Source: Microcoleus vaginatus_C (GTDB lineage Bacteria; Cyanobacteriota; Cyanobacteriia; Cyanobacteriales; Microcoleaceae). From it: a DNA stretch of 64,000 nt. Made by a program: the position numbers and the translations under genes. The notes beneath the pieces are model-generated. The model was not told the DNA's origin. It worked only from the letters and a program-made list of their open reading frames with translations, and did no database searches. Below are positions 34,672 to 43,286 of the stretch, one piece after another; the stretch's first letter is position 1, and each line of letters opens with the position of its first letter. Location: assembly GCA_040004035.1 (NCBI GenBank), contig JAMPLN010000014.1. The stretch is one strand, 5' to 3'.

Positions 34672-35075
34672 CTGACAACTGTCTCCTTTAATGAATCAAA
34701 AACTATTAATTTAAATCTCTTTTTTTCTAACAAAACCTGCCCGATAGGTTCCGAAAAAATTTGTGCATAAACTTCTGCACGGATTGCCAGATATATTATC
34801 CGTTCAGGTTCCGAGCGCTCTAGAATATCTTCATAGACAATATACTGTCCAACAGCTTCTTCTAAGTCATGAACGGGTGAAGCACTTACGAAACTTTTTA
34901 CTTCTACAGCAATTTTGCGACCTTGCTTTTCGGCAGCAAATAGTTTTTCTGCACCCAAATCGACGTTGAGAGTACGTTTGCCAATTTTTAAGGGTAGCGG
35001 ATCGTTTGTTATCGTCCACCCGTCTTTTTCTAGAGCTGTTCTGACAGTATTGTGGTAGATGTCTTTTGCTGGCAT
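34659..35075 (-). CDS. xisH: XisH family protein (endonuclease-like fold)
   Basis: 138 residues, full length (MPAKDIYHNTVRTALEKDGW start). Asp39 (NVDLGAE) and Glu58-x-Lys60 (VEVKSF) form a PD-(D/E)XK-type triad. XisH precedes and overlaps xisI. The pair resembles a toxin-antitoxin or nuclease-inhibitor arrangement, but this is inference from layout and fold. It converges on the Uma2 gene. Confidence 0.9.
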   Translation of the reverse strand: MPAKDIYHNTVRTALEKDGWTITNDPLPLKIGKRTLNVDLGAEKLFAAEKQGRKIAVEVKSFVSASPVHDLEEAVGQYIVYEDILERSEPERIIYLAIRAEVYAQIFSEPIGQVLLEKKRFKLIVFDSLKETVVRWID

Positions 35076-35160
35076 ATTTTAAGCTGAACCATCAAATATC
35101 ACCCTAATTATAGAATAACATAAGACTTTGGAAAACTGATAGCTCATCAATTCAAACTAC

Positions 35161-36690
35161 TTACTGCCGCGTGTATCGGTGCTTCACCCCAATCGGAAAA
35201 TACTCCGCATCGCCCATCGCAGTTAATGTCACCACAGGTAACTGATATTCTGGCGGAACGTAATTAGCAAATTCGCTGTTTAGCCGTCGCAATTGCGCGA
35301 GAATTGAAGATGCGATCGCCTCCTGCATCTCCGCGTCGCCCTCCACCCCCGCTGCTAATTCCACAACCACCGATAAAAACCGATTTTGATCAGCATTTTC
35401 CTTGACTTGCAGTACAAATTTTCCCGTCACCCATTCCCGAATGGTGGGAACTTCTAAACCTACGGTGACATTTTCCGGGTAAATGTTGGCACCGAAGTAG
35501 GAAACGGTAAAGTGCGATCGCCCAAATACATAGACAAATGGCAAGCAGCGAATTCCTCTGGGGAAATTAGAAACTTTCATAGCTGCTGCTTGCTGTAAAC
35601 GTGCCACAGGGTTAAATCCCCATTCTGCCAAAAAATTGAGCATTGCTTCGTAACAAATTAAACCGCCGTTATCCGAGATGTGATAGCGTATTAGCGGGAT
35701 GCCGTTGTCGCCAGAAAATAATAGCGTGCCGTCATTATTCACTTCAAAAAAGCGGCTTTTCGGATCGTACTGTACCAGCGTTGGCAACCGCGATTCCCCG
35801 AATAAATTGCGTGCTGCTTCGGGATTGTTTGCTAAAAAGCGACGGATGCAAATGCTCAGCGGTGTCTCGTTGCCCAAAACGCCCGCATCGGCAGTACCGT
35901 AAAGGCTCGCAGAGTTGTAATATAGATTGTCAGAATTAGTGCGATCGCTCACCAAACCCCGCCATTCTTCGCTAAACACTTCCCCCGCAAACACCATCTT
36001 AATTCGGTATTTTTGCCACTCCACACCCCCAGCAATTCCGCTATCAATCACATCTTTGATAAACGGCGGATATCCCAACAAAACTACTTGCTCGAAATGC
36101 TCCCCAAGTTCCTGCACAACTCGAAATATTTCAGTCTTATTATTCCCAGGCGTCACAACTGTAACCGGATAACCCTTACTCGCTAGATAGCGGCAGCAAT
36201 TTGCCGTGTACATTCCGCCTACCCAAGTTCCCAACGCAAAGCAAATGACAGCTAAAGTTGAGCGATTGTCGGCGTAAAAACTGTCGTGAAATATTTGTTC
36301 AAAACGAGCGGCAATTTGCAACTCGTCGCTGATAAAACGCGGCCAAAATGTCGGGTTTCCTGTCGAACCAGATGAAACAGCAATGAAATCGCAAGTTTCT
36401 AATTTCCCCTGGTGACACAACTGAGGTAGCGGGTGACAGCGTAAATAATTCTCTTTGGTAATTAGCGGCAATTTTTGGAAGTCTTCAAAGGTTTGAATTG
36501 AGGCGGGATTGATGTTAAGTGCAGCTAGGAAAGTCTGGTAAGCTGGTACTGTGGCCGCGACTTTTTGAAAAAGCGCGATCGCCCCGGATTCGGCAACTCG
36601 ACTCTGCTGGTGTTGCAATCGTTCCTCCAGTGGCGCCCTCAAAAACTCTTCAAACGCCCCAATTGCTCGCTGACGCTGTTCTGGCTGCAT
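35161..36690 (-). CDS. PaaK-like acyl-CoA ligase / AMP-forming enzyme
   Basis: About 509 residues of the adenylate-forming superfamily, phenylacetate-CoA ligase-like branch: AVSSGSTGNPTFWPRF is the P-loop-like A3 motif, LYGTADAGVLG fits motif A5-like, and the C-terminal part carries VYVFGRSHFTVSYFGANIYPENV. It should activate a carboxylic acid to its adenylate and perhaps thioester; the substrate is unknown. There are no Paa pathway genes nearby. ATG at 36690 has AGGAGC just upstream and is chosen over the open frame from 36720. Confidence 0.8.
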   Translation of the reverse strand: MQPEQRQRAIGAFEEFLRAPLEERLQHQQSRVAESGAIALFQKVAATVPAYQTFLAALNINPASIQTFEDFQKLPLITKENYLRCHPLPQLCHQGKLETCDFIAVSSGSTGNPTFWPRFISDELQIAARFEQIFHDSFYADNRSTLAVICFALGTWVGGMYTANCCRYLASKGYPVTVVTPGNNKTEIFRVVQELGEHFEQVVLLGYPPFIKDVIDSGIAGGVEWQKYRIKMVFAGEVFSEEWRGLVSDRTNSDNLYYNSASLYGTADAGVLGNETPLSICIRRFLANNPEAARNLFGESRLPTLVQYDPKSRFFEVNNDGTLLFSGDNGIPLIRYHISDNGGLICYEAMLNFLAEWGFNPVARLQQAAAMKVSNFPRGIRCLPFVYVFGRSHFTVSYFGANIYPENVTVGLEVPTIREWVTGKFVLQVKENADQNRFLSVVVELAAGVEGDAEMQEAIASSILAQLRRLNSEFANYVPPEYQLPVVTLTAMGDAEYFPIGVKHRYTRQ

Positions 36691-36992
36691 GATTGGCTCC
36701 TTAAAATGGGGATTTTGCACCTCGATCGCTCAAGATTCAATTAGTACCGCTAACGCCCGATCGCACATTGGGCTGGACACTAAAAATTTGAACACACTTT
36801 GAGGTCGATCGAAAATATGGCGCAGTAGATAAACTTCAATAGCACGAAACCGCTGTTTTCACAATAACCACAGGGGATAGCCAAGCAGCCGATCGACTAA
36901 TAAACACTGACACACTATGGCAAGATTAATTCAGCGATCGCCCAAAACTCCTAGTCTCAGTCAAGCGTGAAAATCCGACGCAGCAAGTTCCA
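36691..36992. other. 302-bp divergent intergenic region
   Basis: Between the ligase and a protein kinase gene. A 17-codon frame (36917-36970) precedes the kinase start and might be an upstream reading frame; there is no other sign. No operator recognised. Confidence 0.4.
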
Positions 36993-38897
36993 ATGAACAA
37001 TCCCATCTACCCCGGCATAACTCTCAACAACCACTACCGCATCGTCCGCGAATTGGGACACGGAGGCTTCGGACGCACCTACCTAGCTGAAGACGCCCAC
37101 CGATTTAACGAACCCTGCGTTTTAAAAGAATTTGCGCCCCAAGTACATGGAAGTTACGCTTTACAAAAATCCGAGGAACTGTTCGAGCGGGAAGCGGGAG
37201 TGCTCTACAAGCTGCAACACAATCAAATCCCGCGCTTTCGCGAACTCTTCCGCGTCAGTATCAGCGAGAGAGGCTACCTATTTCTCGTCCAAGACTACGT
37301 GCCCGGTCAAACTTACCGCTTTCTGCTCGACGCCCGCAAGCGTCAGGGCTTGCGGTTTATAGAAGCAGAAATCAATCAATTGCTGCTGCAGATTTTGCCC
37401 CTGCTCGAATACATTCACTCTTTGGGAGTGATTCACCGCGACATCTCCCCGGACAACCTGATTCTGCGGAGTTCTGACGGAATGCCGGTGCTCATCGACT
37501 TCGGCGGAGTAAAACAAGTCGCCGCCACCGTAGAGTCTCTTTTCGCTGAGGCTAACGGAACTCTCGCCCCCGCGACTCGCATCGGCAAGCTCGGCTATGC
37601 TCCCGTCGAACAGATGCAGATGGGTATCGTCTCTCCCCACAGCGATTTGTACGCTTTGGCGGCCACGGTTTTGGTGTTGCTGACTGGGAAGGAACCGCAT
37701 CAGTTGCTCGACAGCCAAACGCTGAATTGGAACTGGCGGGCGGAATGTTCTCTGTCTCCGAATTTGTCCCTGGTGCTGGATAAAATGCTTGCTCAACAGC
37801 CGAGCCAGCGTTACTCCTCGGCTCGCGAGGTAATGCTCGCTCTCTCCGGCAATCCGCCTTTACAGCCGCCTTTGCCACCAGCCCCGGATTTTGGGATCAC
37901 GCAGCCGCCGGATCTCTCGCCTATACCCGTGCCCGCCCCCGCGCCAAAACTGCCGGGAACTCCGGTGCGAGTTGCTGCTATTGGCAATCAGCAAAAAATG
38001 CCTGCTTGGAAAATGGTTTTGTTTGTGGTGGCGGTGCTATCAACTATGGGGGGAGTTGGCTGGTTTGCGGGCAATTCTTTGTTAAATCTGCAATCAAAAG
38101 TACAGAAAGTTCCCCAGCCTCCAAACCCGAAGCAGCAGCAAGAAGATGCTTTGCAAGATCGCTTTGTAAAGCTCAAAATTGACGATCGATTCTATAGCGG
38201 TTACGTCAACCTTGTGGACGAGACTTTTTATGCCAAATACCCGGAATTGGGGGGACGATTGTTAAAAGAAGGCGAGGAAGATCGCCAGTGGCGCGAAAGG
38301 TGGCAAAAAATCGGCGACGAGTTGCTCGACAAGCTGGAAAATCTCAGCAGCGACGCTAGAGCGCGGTTGGGCAGTTACGACACCACAGATATCGATCGCT
38401 GGAAAACTGAGGTTAACAAGCTGAATTTGAGCAGTCGGGCTTTGTACGATTTGGCTGATGCGAGGTTCTTTTATTGGTTTCCAGAACAGCCGCGCGATCG
38501 CAATCTCATTGGTTTGCCGATCGGACAAATTTGGCAAGCAATTACCGCCGACGAACTCGAAGCCTTACAAGCTGGAGCAACTCTTGAAAGCGTTGAATTT
38601 GACCGCCTATCGAAGAGCAAACGCCTCACAGGCAATCTCAAACCCGGAGAAGGGAAAGCTTACATTGCCAGGTTCGCTCAAAATCAAACTTTGCGCGTGA
38701 ATTTGCAAGCACCGCGCAAATCTACTCTACTGTCAATTTATACTCCGGGGCGGACAAAGGGCGCGCGAGCTTTGCTGGAAGATGCAGAGGGGCTTAGTTG
38801 GTCTGGATTGCTGGATGATGCTGGTTATTATGAATTTGTGGTAGTTTCTCAAGCATCTGAGCCGATTGCTTACGAGTTGAACCTGACGGCGGAATAA
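36993..38897 (+). CDS. membrane Ser/Thr protein kinase
   Basis: 634 residues. Kinase domain about 15-290: GHGGFGRTY (P-loop), VLKEF (Lys that binds ATP), HRDISPDNLI (catalytic loop) and DFGG (metal loop). A Pro-rich linker follows, then one membrane helix at about 336-360 (WKMVLFVVAVLSTMGGVGWF), then an extracytoplasmic region of about 270 residues with a beta-sandwich-like end (LRVNLQAPRKSTLLSIYTPG). The kinase N-terminal/sensor C-terminal layout is typical of PknB-like cyanobacterial kinases. Substrate and signal are unknown. Confidence 0.92.
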   Translation: MNNPIYPGITLNNHYRIVRELGHGGFGRTYLAEDAHRFNEPCVLKEFAPQVHGSYALQKSEELFEREAGVLYKLQHNQIPRFRELFRVSISERGYLFLVQDYVPGQTYRFLLDARKRQGLRFIEAEINQLLLQILPLLEYIHSLGVIHRDISPDNLILRSSDGMPVLIDFGGVKQVAATVESLFAEANGTLAPATRIGKLGYAPVEQMQMGIVSPHSDLYALAATVLVLLTGKEPHQLLDSQTLNWNWRAECSLSPNLSLVLDKMLAQQPSQRYSSAREVMLALSGNPPLQPPLPPAPDFGITQPPDLSPIPVPAPAPKLPGTPVRVAAIGNQQKMPAWKMVLFVVAVLSTMGGVGWFAGNSLLNLQSKVQKVPQPPNPKQQQEDALQDRFVKLKIDDRFYSGYVNLVDETFYAKYPELGGRLLKEGEEDRQWRERWQKIGDELLDKLENLSSDARARLGSYDTTDIDRWKTEVNKLNLSSRALYDLADARFFYWFPEQPRDRNLIGLPIGQIWQAITADELEALQAGATLESVEFDRLSKSKRLTGNLKPGEGKAYIARFAQNQTLRVNLQAPRKSTLLSIYTPGRTKGARALLEDAEGLSWSGLLDDAGYYEFVVVSQASEPIAYELNLTAE

Positions 38898-38977
38898 CTG
38901 CTATTGACGCTCTCTATCCACCCAGGCAATAATAAGGTAATACCAATCAGACAAGTTGTCGGGTTCAAACAAAGAAT

Positions 38978-39247
38978 ATGCTGAGATTCGCGATCGTAGC
39001 TTTAGTGACTTTTGGATTAGTATTAGTGACTGCACTAGGTTTACATCCGGCCAATGCGACAGTCAGCACTCCCGAATTTTATGCTTGGAACTTTGCCTCT
39101 GTAGGCAGTAGCGAGCTGGTTTGTAAAAAGACCGTGGTAGTTCCGCAAGACCTGATAATTCCGTCATCATCCATGCACGCTGTCAGTATCAATTCTGCAA
39201 TTGTAGATGAAAAGTTTTGCGCGAATTCCACTAAGCCTGTGAATTAA
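38978..39247 (+). CDS. small secreted protein of unknown function
   Basis: 89 residues with signal peptide (IVALVTFGLVLVTALGLHPANA, cleavage after ANA near 27). The mature 60 residues hold two Cys (SELVCKK and EKFCANS) that may form a disulfide. No family recognised. It lies 80 bases after the kinase gene on the same strand. Confidence 0.6.
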   Translation: MLRFAIVALVTFGLVLVTALGLHPANATVSTPEFYAWNFASVGSSELVCKKTVVVPQDLIIPSSSMHAVSINSAIVDEKFCANSTKPVN

Positions 39248-39830
39248 GGTCGCGGATAATATGATTTCCGGTTAGAGAACCATAATTAAGTTCTCCGTTA
39301 GTCGATTTGAGAGTTGAGATTTTAGATTCACTTCACAGATGAATCTGGCAGGTTGAACCTTAATCTAAAATTTTTATCTCTCTACGACTGTTCTCTGAAA
39401 TCAAGTATCCTTTTTTGGATGAATCAGGACACTGCGTCCTGATTCATCCATTGAGAGAATACTCTACTTGTCAGTACAAACACGGACTAATTATGAACAA
39501 TTAACCGGAAATCATATAAGTGATTGTCTGAGGAATTTCGGCCATCGGCGCACTGAAACTGTTGGCTAATTTTTTTTTATGATAAATATCGGGTATTTTG
39601 TAATAAAAATTTATCAAACAAGTCGGGCGCAGCAGTTTTCTGCTCTTGAAAGAGATCGAAATCTTCCCAATTTGGGCAGTTCTTTGATTGTGACTTAAGA
39701 ACCGAGGGGAAATATTCAGCCATTTGGCTAATCATTTATTGGCTAATTAGCTGAATTATTAATTTGCTAGTTTGAGTATGCTAGAGTTAGTCAGGTTCAG
39801 ATATATAGTGCCATCTATTATCTAAGTATC
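39248..39830. other. 583-bp intergenic region with a MITE-like element
   Basis: Holds the inverted-repeat-bounded element 39259-39517 and, to its right, an AT-rich tract (TAATTTTTTTTTATG at 39568) leading to the EAL regulator gene. No gene was seen. Confidence 0.6.
39259..39517. mobile_element. MITE-like element with 16-bp terminal inverted repeats
   Basis: Bounded by ATATGATTTCCGGTTA (39259-39274) and its exact inverse (39502-39517). Inside lie a TTTTAGATT unit, CACAGATGAATCTGG, and a perfect 15-bp hairpin TGGATGAATCAGGAC/GTCCTGATTCATCCA (39416-39450). The middle part is similar in order to 42168-42367. It encodes no transposase. Confidence 0.65.
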
Positions 39831-41177
39831 ATGCTCAAAATTTTGGTGATTGAAGACGACGAATTAATCCGGGAAACTCTTCTGCAACTCCTGGAATCTC
39901 ACAGCTACCGGGTCATTGCGGCGGAAAACGGTCGAGCTGGGGTGCAGATGGCACTTTCGGAGATACCGGATTTAATTTTGTGCGACGTGCAGATGCCGGA
40001 ACTCGACGGTTATGACGTGTTGCGGACTCTGCGGCAAAACTCGCTGGCTGCAACAATTCCATTTATTTTCCTCACGGCTCAAAGTGACAAAACCGATTTT
40101 CGTCGGGGGATGGAATTGGGGGCAGACGATTACTTGACAAAGCCGTTTACCAAGGCTGAATTGCTAGGGGCCATTGCTTCTCGCGTCTTGAAACGGCAAA
40201 CTATTACTCAACCGCTAACAGTCGCACTTCACCAAGCAGAAGCCAGACTCAAAGATTTAGTTAACGACTCCACCAAGGTTACAACCCTCTCTCCTGAAAA
40301 GTTTGCTCTCGAAGCTTTGTTGCGCCACGCTTTGGCACAAGGTGAGTTTCAGGTATACTATCAGCCACAAGTGAATATTGCTACCGGTCAAGTTATCGGC
40401 GCCGAAGCTTTAGTCCGCTGGCAAAATCCCGATCGAGGAATAATTTCTCCCTGCGAATTTATTCCCTTAGCAGAAGAAACAGGTTTAATTATTCAGATTG
40501 GCGAGTGGGTACTGCTTTCAGCTTGCGCTCAAGCCGCTAGTTGGCTGGCGGCGGGGTTTTCGCCATTTACAATATCAGTAAACTTGTCGGCCCGGCAGTT
40601 GTCTGACCCGGAACTCAAGGCGCGAATCGTCCAAATATTGGAAACTACAGGTTTAGAGCCTGCTAATTTAGAATTAGAAATGACCGAAAGCGCTTTGGTG
40701 GAAAATGCGACAGTAGCAGGCGCTACTTTAAACCAACTAAAAGCTCTAGGAATTCGGATTGCTATTGACGACTTCGGTACCGGTTACGCTACTTTAGGAT
40801 ATCTTAAGCAATTTGCTTTTGACAGTTTAAAGATCGATCGAATTTTCGTCCGTAATGCCAACGAAGATACTCAAAATGCTGCTATTACTACAGCAGTAAT
40901 TTTACTGGGTCACAGTTTGAATATGACTGTAATTGCTGAGGGAGTGGAAACAGAAGCAGAACTAGATTTTTTGAAACAACATCAGTGCGATATCATGCAG
41001 GGGTATCTGTTCAGTCGCCCCGAACCAGCAGCAATAATTGAAAGTATGTTGGTTGCCGACCCGAGTTTGTTCGCGCCGCCCCCAGCAGCAGCACCTGGTC
41101 GCGTTGTCCCTTTTGTACCTGTGTCCGAACCCGAAAAATCTAAAAACCTTTCAATGTCGGGTCTAGGAATAGTGTAA
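39831..41177 (+). CDS. response regulator with EAL phosphodiesterase domain
   Basis: 448 residues: receiver (about 2-120, Asp in LILCDVQMPELDGY), a short linker, then EAL (about 155-410) with EALVRW, MTESALV, IDDFGTGYATLGY, KIDRIFV and AEGVE. No GGDEF is present. Predicted to hydrolyse cyclic di-GMP when phosphorylated. The C-terminal 40 residues are Pro/Ala-rich. It is followed by a NarL-type regulator; no kinase is near. Confidence 0.93.
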   Translation: MLKILVIEDDELIRETLLQLLESHSYRVIAAENGRAGVQMALSEIPDLILCDVQMPELDGYDVLRTLRQNSLAATIPFIFLTAQSDKTDFRRGMELGADDYLTKPFTKAELLGAIASRVLKRQTITQPLTVALHQAEARLKDLVNDSTKVTTLSPEKFALEALLRHALAQGEFQVYYQPQVNIATGQVIGAEALVRWQNPDRGIISPCEFIPLAEETGLIIQIGEWVLLSACAQAASWLAAGFSPFTISVNLSARQLSDPELKARIVQILETTGLEPANLELEMTESALVENATVAGATLNQLKALGIRIAIDDFGTGYATLGYLKQFAFDSLKIDRIFVRNANEDTQNAAITTAVILLGHSLNMTVIAEGVETEAELDFLKQHQCDIMQGYLFSRPEPAAIIESMLVADPSLFAPPPAAAPGRVVPFVPVSEPEKSKNLSMSGLGIV

Positions 41178-41490
41178 GTGTCACTAAGATTTCTGTTTTA
41201 TAGGGTAAAATTATTTCTTTTACCTTCTATTTTCTGCATAAAAGTTGGCGCTTCCTCGTAAAAAGTTGTAGCTTTTGATGATAGGCGAATCCAAGAAGGA
41301 GATTGTTCCTCATATTGCTCTACTGCTTCCCCTTTTATGCGCTCGGCGCCCCTAATTGGACTATTTGAGAAAGTGTGGCGTGTTGAAATTGCGAGCCTTT
41401 ATCAAGTTGCAGGAGGTAAACTCAATTAAGTTCCTACTTTGGGACTGGCAGTTTCAAGAACTGTCCAACTGGAATTGGTGCAAGCCTGTC
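41178..41490. other. 313-bp region upstream of the NarL-type regulator
   Basis: Contains the in-frame extension of the next gene (from 41356), which has no domain likeness, and an AT-rich tract. No clear signal seen. Confidence 0.4.
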
Positions 41491-42156
41491 ATGGAAAGAA
41501 TATTAGTGGTTGACGACGAAGCAGACTGTCAAACAGTCTTAGCAATGTACCTGGAAAGTCAAGGATATCGGGTGGAATGCGCTAATTCAGGGGTTGAGGC
41601 GCTCTCGATTTTTGAAAATGCCCCCCCAGATTTGGTAATTTCAGATGTCATGATGCCGGAAATGGACGGGTTTGAGTTTTGTCGCCGTTTGCGAACTACC
41701 CGTTTGGGACAGTTAGTTCCCTTTATATTTTTGTCGGGTCAAGGCGAGTTGGAGTCAAAAGTTGAAGGTCATTCGATCGGCGCTGACGATTATCTGGTAA
41801 AACCTTTTCAGTCTGAAGAAATCTTAGCTAAGGTAAAGGCGCAGTTAGAGCGCTCTCACCGCATTCACGCCGAGATTGTCCGACTGCTTCAAACTTCTAG
41901 CGGTAGGGCGGTGGAACCACAATTGGTGGCAGTATTGCCAGCACCTGCACCTTTGCCTTTAACACCAGCCGAGGAAAGAGTTTTTTGGGAGGTTATCCAG
42001 GGTTATACTAACAAACAAATTAGCGATCGGCTGTTTATTAGCCCCCGGACTGTGCAAGCTCATTTAGGCAGCATTTTCAGTAAATTACAGTTAGAAAATC
42101 GTGCCCAGCTTGTGAGATTTGCCCTAGAAAGAGGATACAAACCACCTCAAACTTAG
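41491..42156 (+). CDS. NarL/LuxR-type response regulator
   Basis: 221 residues from ATG 41491 (MERILVVDDEADC); the open frame from 41356 adds 45 residues with no match. Receiver (about 1-120, Asp in LVISDVMMPEMDGF, Lys in DDYLVKPF) and a C-terminal helix-turn-helix of LuxR type (LTPAEERVFWEVIQGYTNKQISDRLFISPRTVQAHLGSIFSKL). The pattern fits cyanobacterial NarL-group regulators. Two signalling genes in a row, but on separate transcripts by spacing. Confidence 0.9.
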   Translation: MERILVVDDEADCQTVLAMYLESQGYRVECANSGVEALSIFENAPPDLVISDVMMPEMDGFEFCRRLRTTRLGQLVPFIFLSGQGELESKVEGHSIGADDYLVKPFQSEEILAKVKAQLERSHRIHAEIVRLLQTSSGRAVEPQLVAVLPAPAPLPLTPAEERVFWEVIQGYTNKQISDRLFISPRTVQAHLGSIFSKLQLENRAQLVRFALERGYKPPQT

Positions 42157-42167
42157 CTCGGATATCA

Positions 42168-42367
42168 ACTTAGGGTGCGCCAGCCAGCCAGTCAGTCGAT
42201 TTTAGATTTTAGATTTTAGATTTTAGATTTATTCCACAGATTCATCTGGGAGCTAGAACTTTAGTCTAAAATTTTGATCTTTCCACAACTTCAGTGGGAA
42301 ACTTGTATCCGTTTTTGGGCGGGAGCAAAAACTCCCGTAGCTGCCCAAAAAAGGAGGCTGACGCACT
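42168..42367. mobile_element. intergenic element similar to the 39.3-kb MITE
   Basis: Four TTTTAGA units, then CCACAGATTCATCTGGGAG, TCTAAAATTTTGATCT and GTATCCGTTTTTGG, in the same order as in 39310-39420. Imperfect terminal inverted repeats GGGTGCGCCAGCC / GGCTGACGCACTC bound it. Its 3' part doubles as the terminator below. Confidence 0.5.
42312..42351. terminator. bidirectional terminator between convergent genes
   Basis: Outer stem TTTTTGGGC/GCCCAAAAA and inner stem GGGAG/CTCCC. A T-run flanks it in both directions. It separates the NarL-type gene from the pentapeptide gene. Confidence 0.7.
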
Positions 42368-42378
42368 CAGCAAGCAGA

Positions 42379-43101
42379 TTATTCCACATTCAAAACACAA
42401 TAAGGAAAATTATTTATAACGCAAACCCCTGGCCCCAAATTCGTACCTCGCAAGTTGGCACGTTCCAAATCAGCCTGCCGCACGTTATTGGCCGCATCAA
42501 TATTTGTCCCGGTCAATTGAGCCCCAGGAAGCCTAGTATTTGACAAAATAGCATTCTGCAAATTAGTATCGCGCACATCCGCGAAAGACATATCGGCTCC
42601 GCTTAAGTTTGCACGATGCAAATTAACTCTAAACAACAGCGAACGTCTCAAATCGGCATTCGACAAATTAGCTTGCAGCAGATAAGCTTCCCCCAGATTC
42701 GCATTAAAAAGTTTAGCACCGCGCAAATCCGCACTCGTCAGATTCGCTCGCCCCAAAAAAGCATTAGACAAATCCGCATTTCGCAGATTAGCACCATTCA
42801 ATTCAGCACCGTACATCTCGGCATTAACTAAGTTAGCATTTGCCAAATTAGCATCACTTAAATTCGCTTCTAGCAAATTAGCTTCATAGAGATTTGCTCC
42901 GCTTAAATCGGCTCCTCTTAAATTAGCTCTGTACAAGCTAGCCTTGAACAAATCAGCATTTCTCAAGTCACAACCTTCGCACTCTTTAGTTTCCAGCAAT
43001 TGCCTAACATGATCGGGATTTTGAGCCTTAACGGGAGCTGCCAGCCCAAACAAAGCTAAACTTGCCGTTACAGTTGCCAAGATTTTAAGTTTCACAAACA
43101 A
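42379..43101 (-). CDS. secreted pentapeptide-repeat protein
   Basis: 240 residues. Signal peptide (ATVTASLALFGLAAPVKA, cleavage near 26), a short Cys-containing segment (TKECEGCDLRNADL), then about 30 A(D/N)LXX pentapeptides (about 45-225), which fold as a right-handed beta helix. Such proteins are abundant in cyanobacteria; export suggests a periplasmic or thylakoid-lumen scaffold. The end has two Cys (GVCVINNFPYCV). Confidence 0.88.
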   Translation of the reverse strand: MFVKLKILATVTASLALFGLAAPVKAQNPDHVRQLLETKECEGCDLRNADLFKASLYRANLRGADLSGANLYEANLLEANLSDANLANANLVNAEMYGAELNGANLRNADLSNAFLGRANLTSADLRGAKLFNANLGEAYLLQANLSNADLRRSLLFRVNLHRANLSGADMSFADVRDTNLQNAILSNTRLPGAQLTGTNIDAANNVRQADLERANLRGTNLGPGVCVINNFPYCVLNVE

Positions 43102-43256
43102 ACCTCACTGCTACTTCAAACAAATTATACTAGCAAACTGTAGACTTTAAACCCATATCCTTCTCTCTTTTCTCTTCCTCTGCGTTCTCTGCGCCCTCTG
43201 CGGTAAATCCCCAAAAAACCTATTCGCAGCCAAGGATTTAGACCAGATTCCAGCAA

Positions 43257-43273
43257 GGCGGGCAAAGCCCGCC
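43257..43273 (-). terminator. hairpin downstream of pgk
   Basis: 7-bp stem GGCGGGC/GCCCGCC with loop AAA, 14 bases past the stop. It lacks a clear U-run on the minus strand and resembles a widespread short repeat. Confidence 0.45.
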
Positions 43274-43286
43274 CTACTTAACTTAA

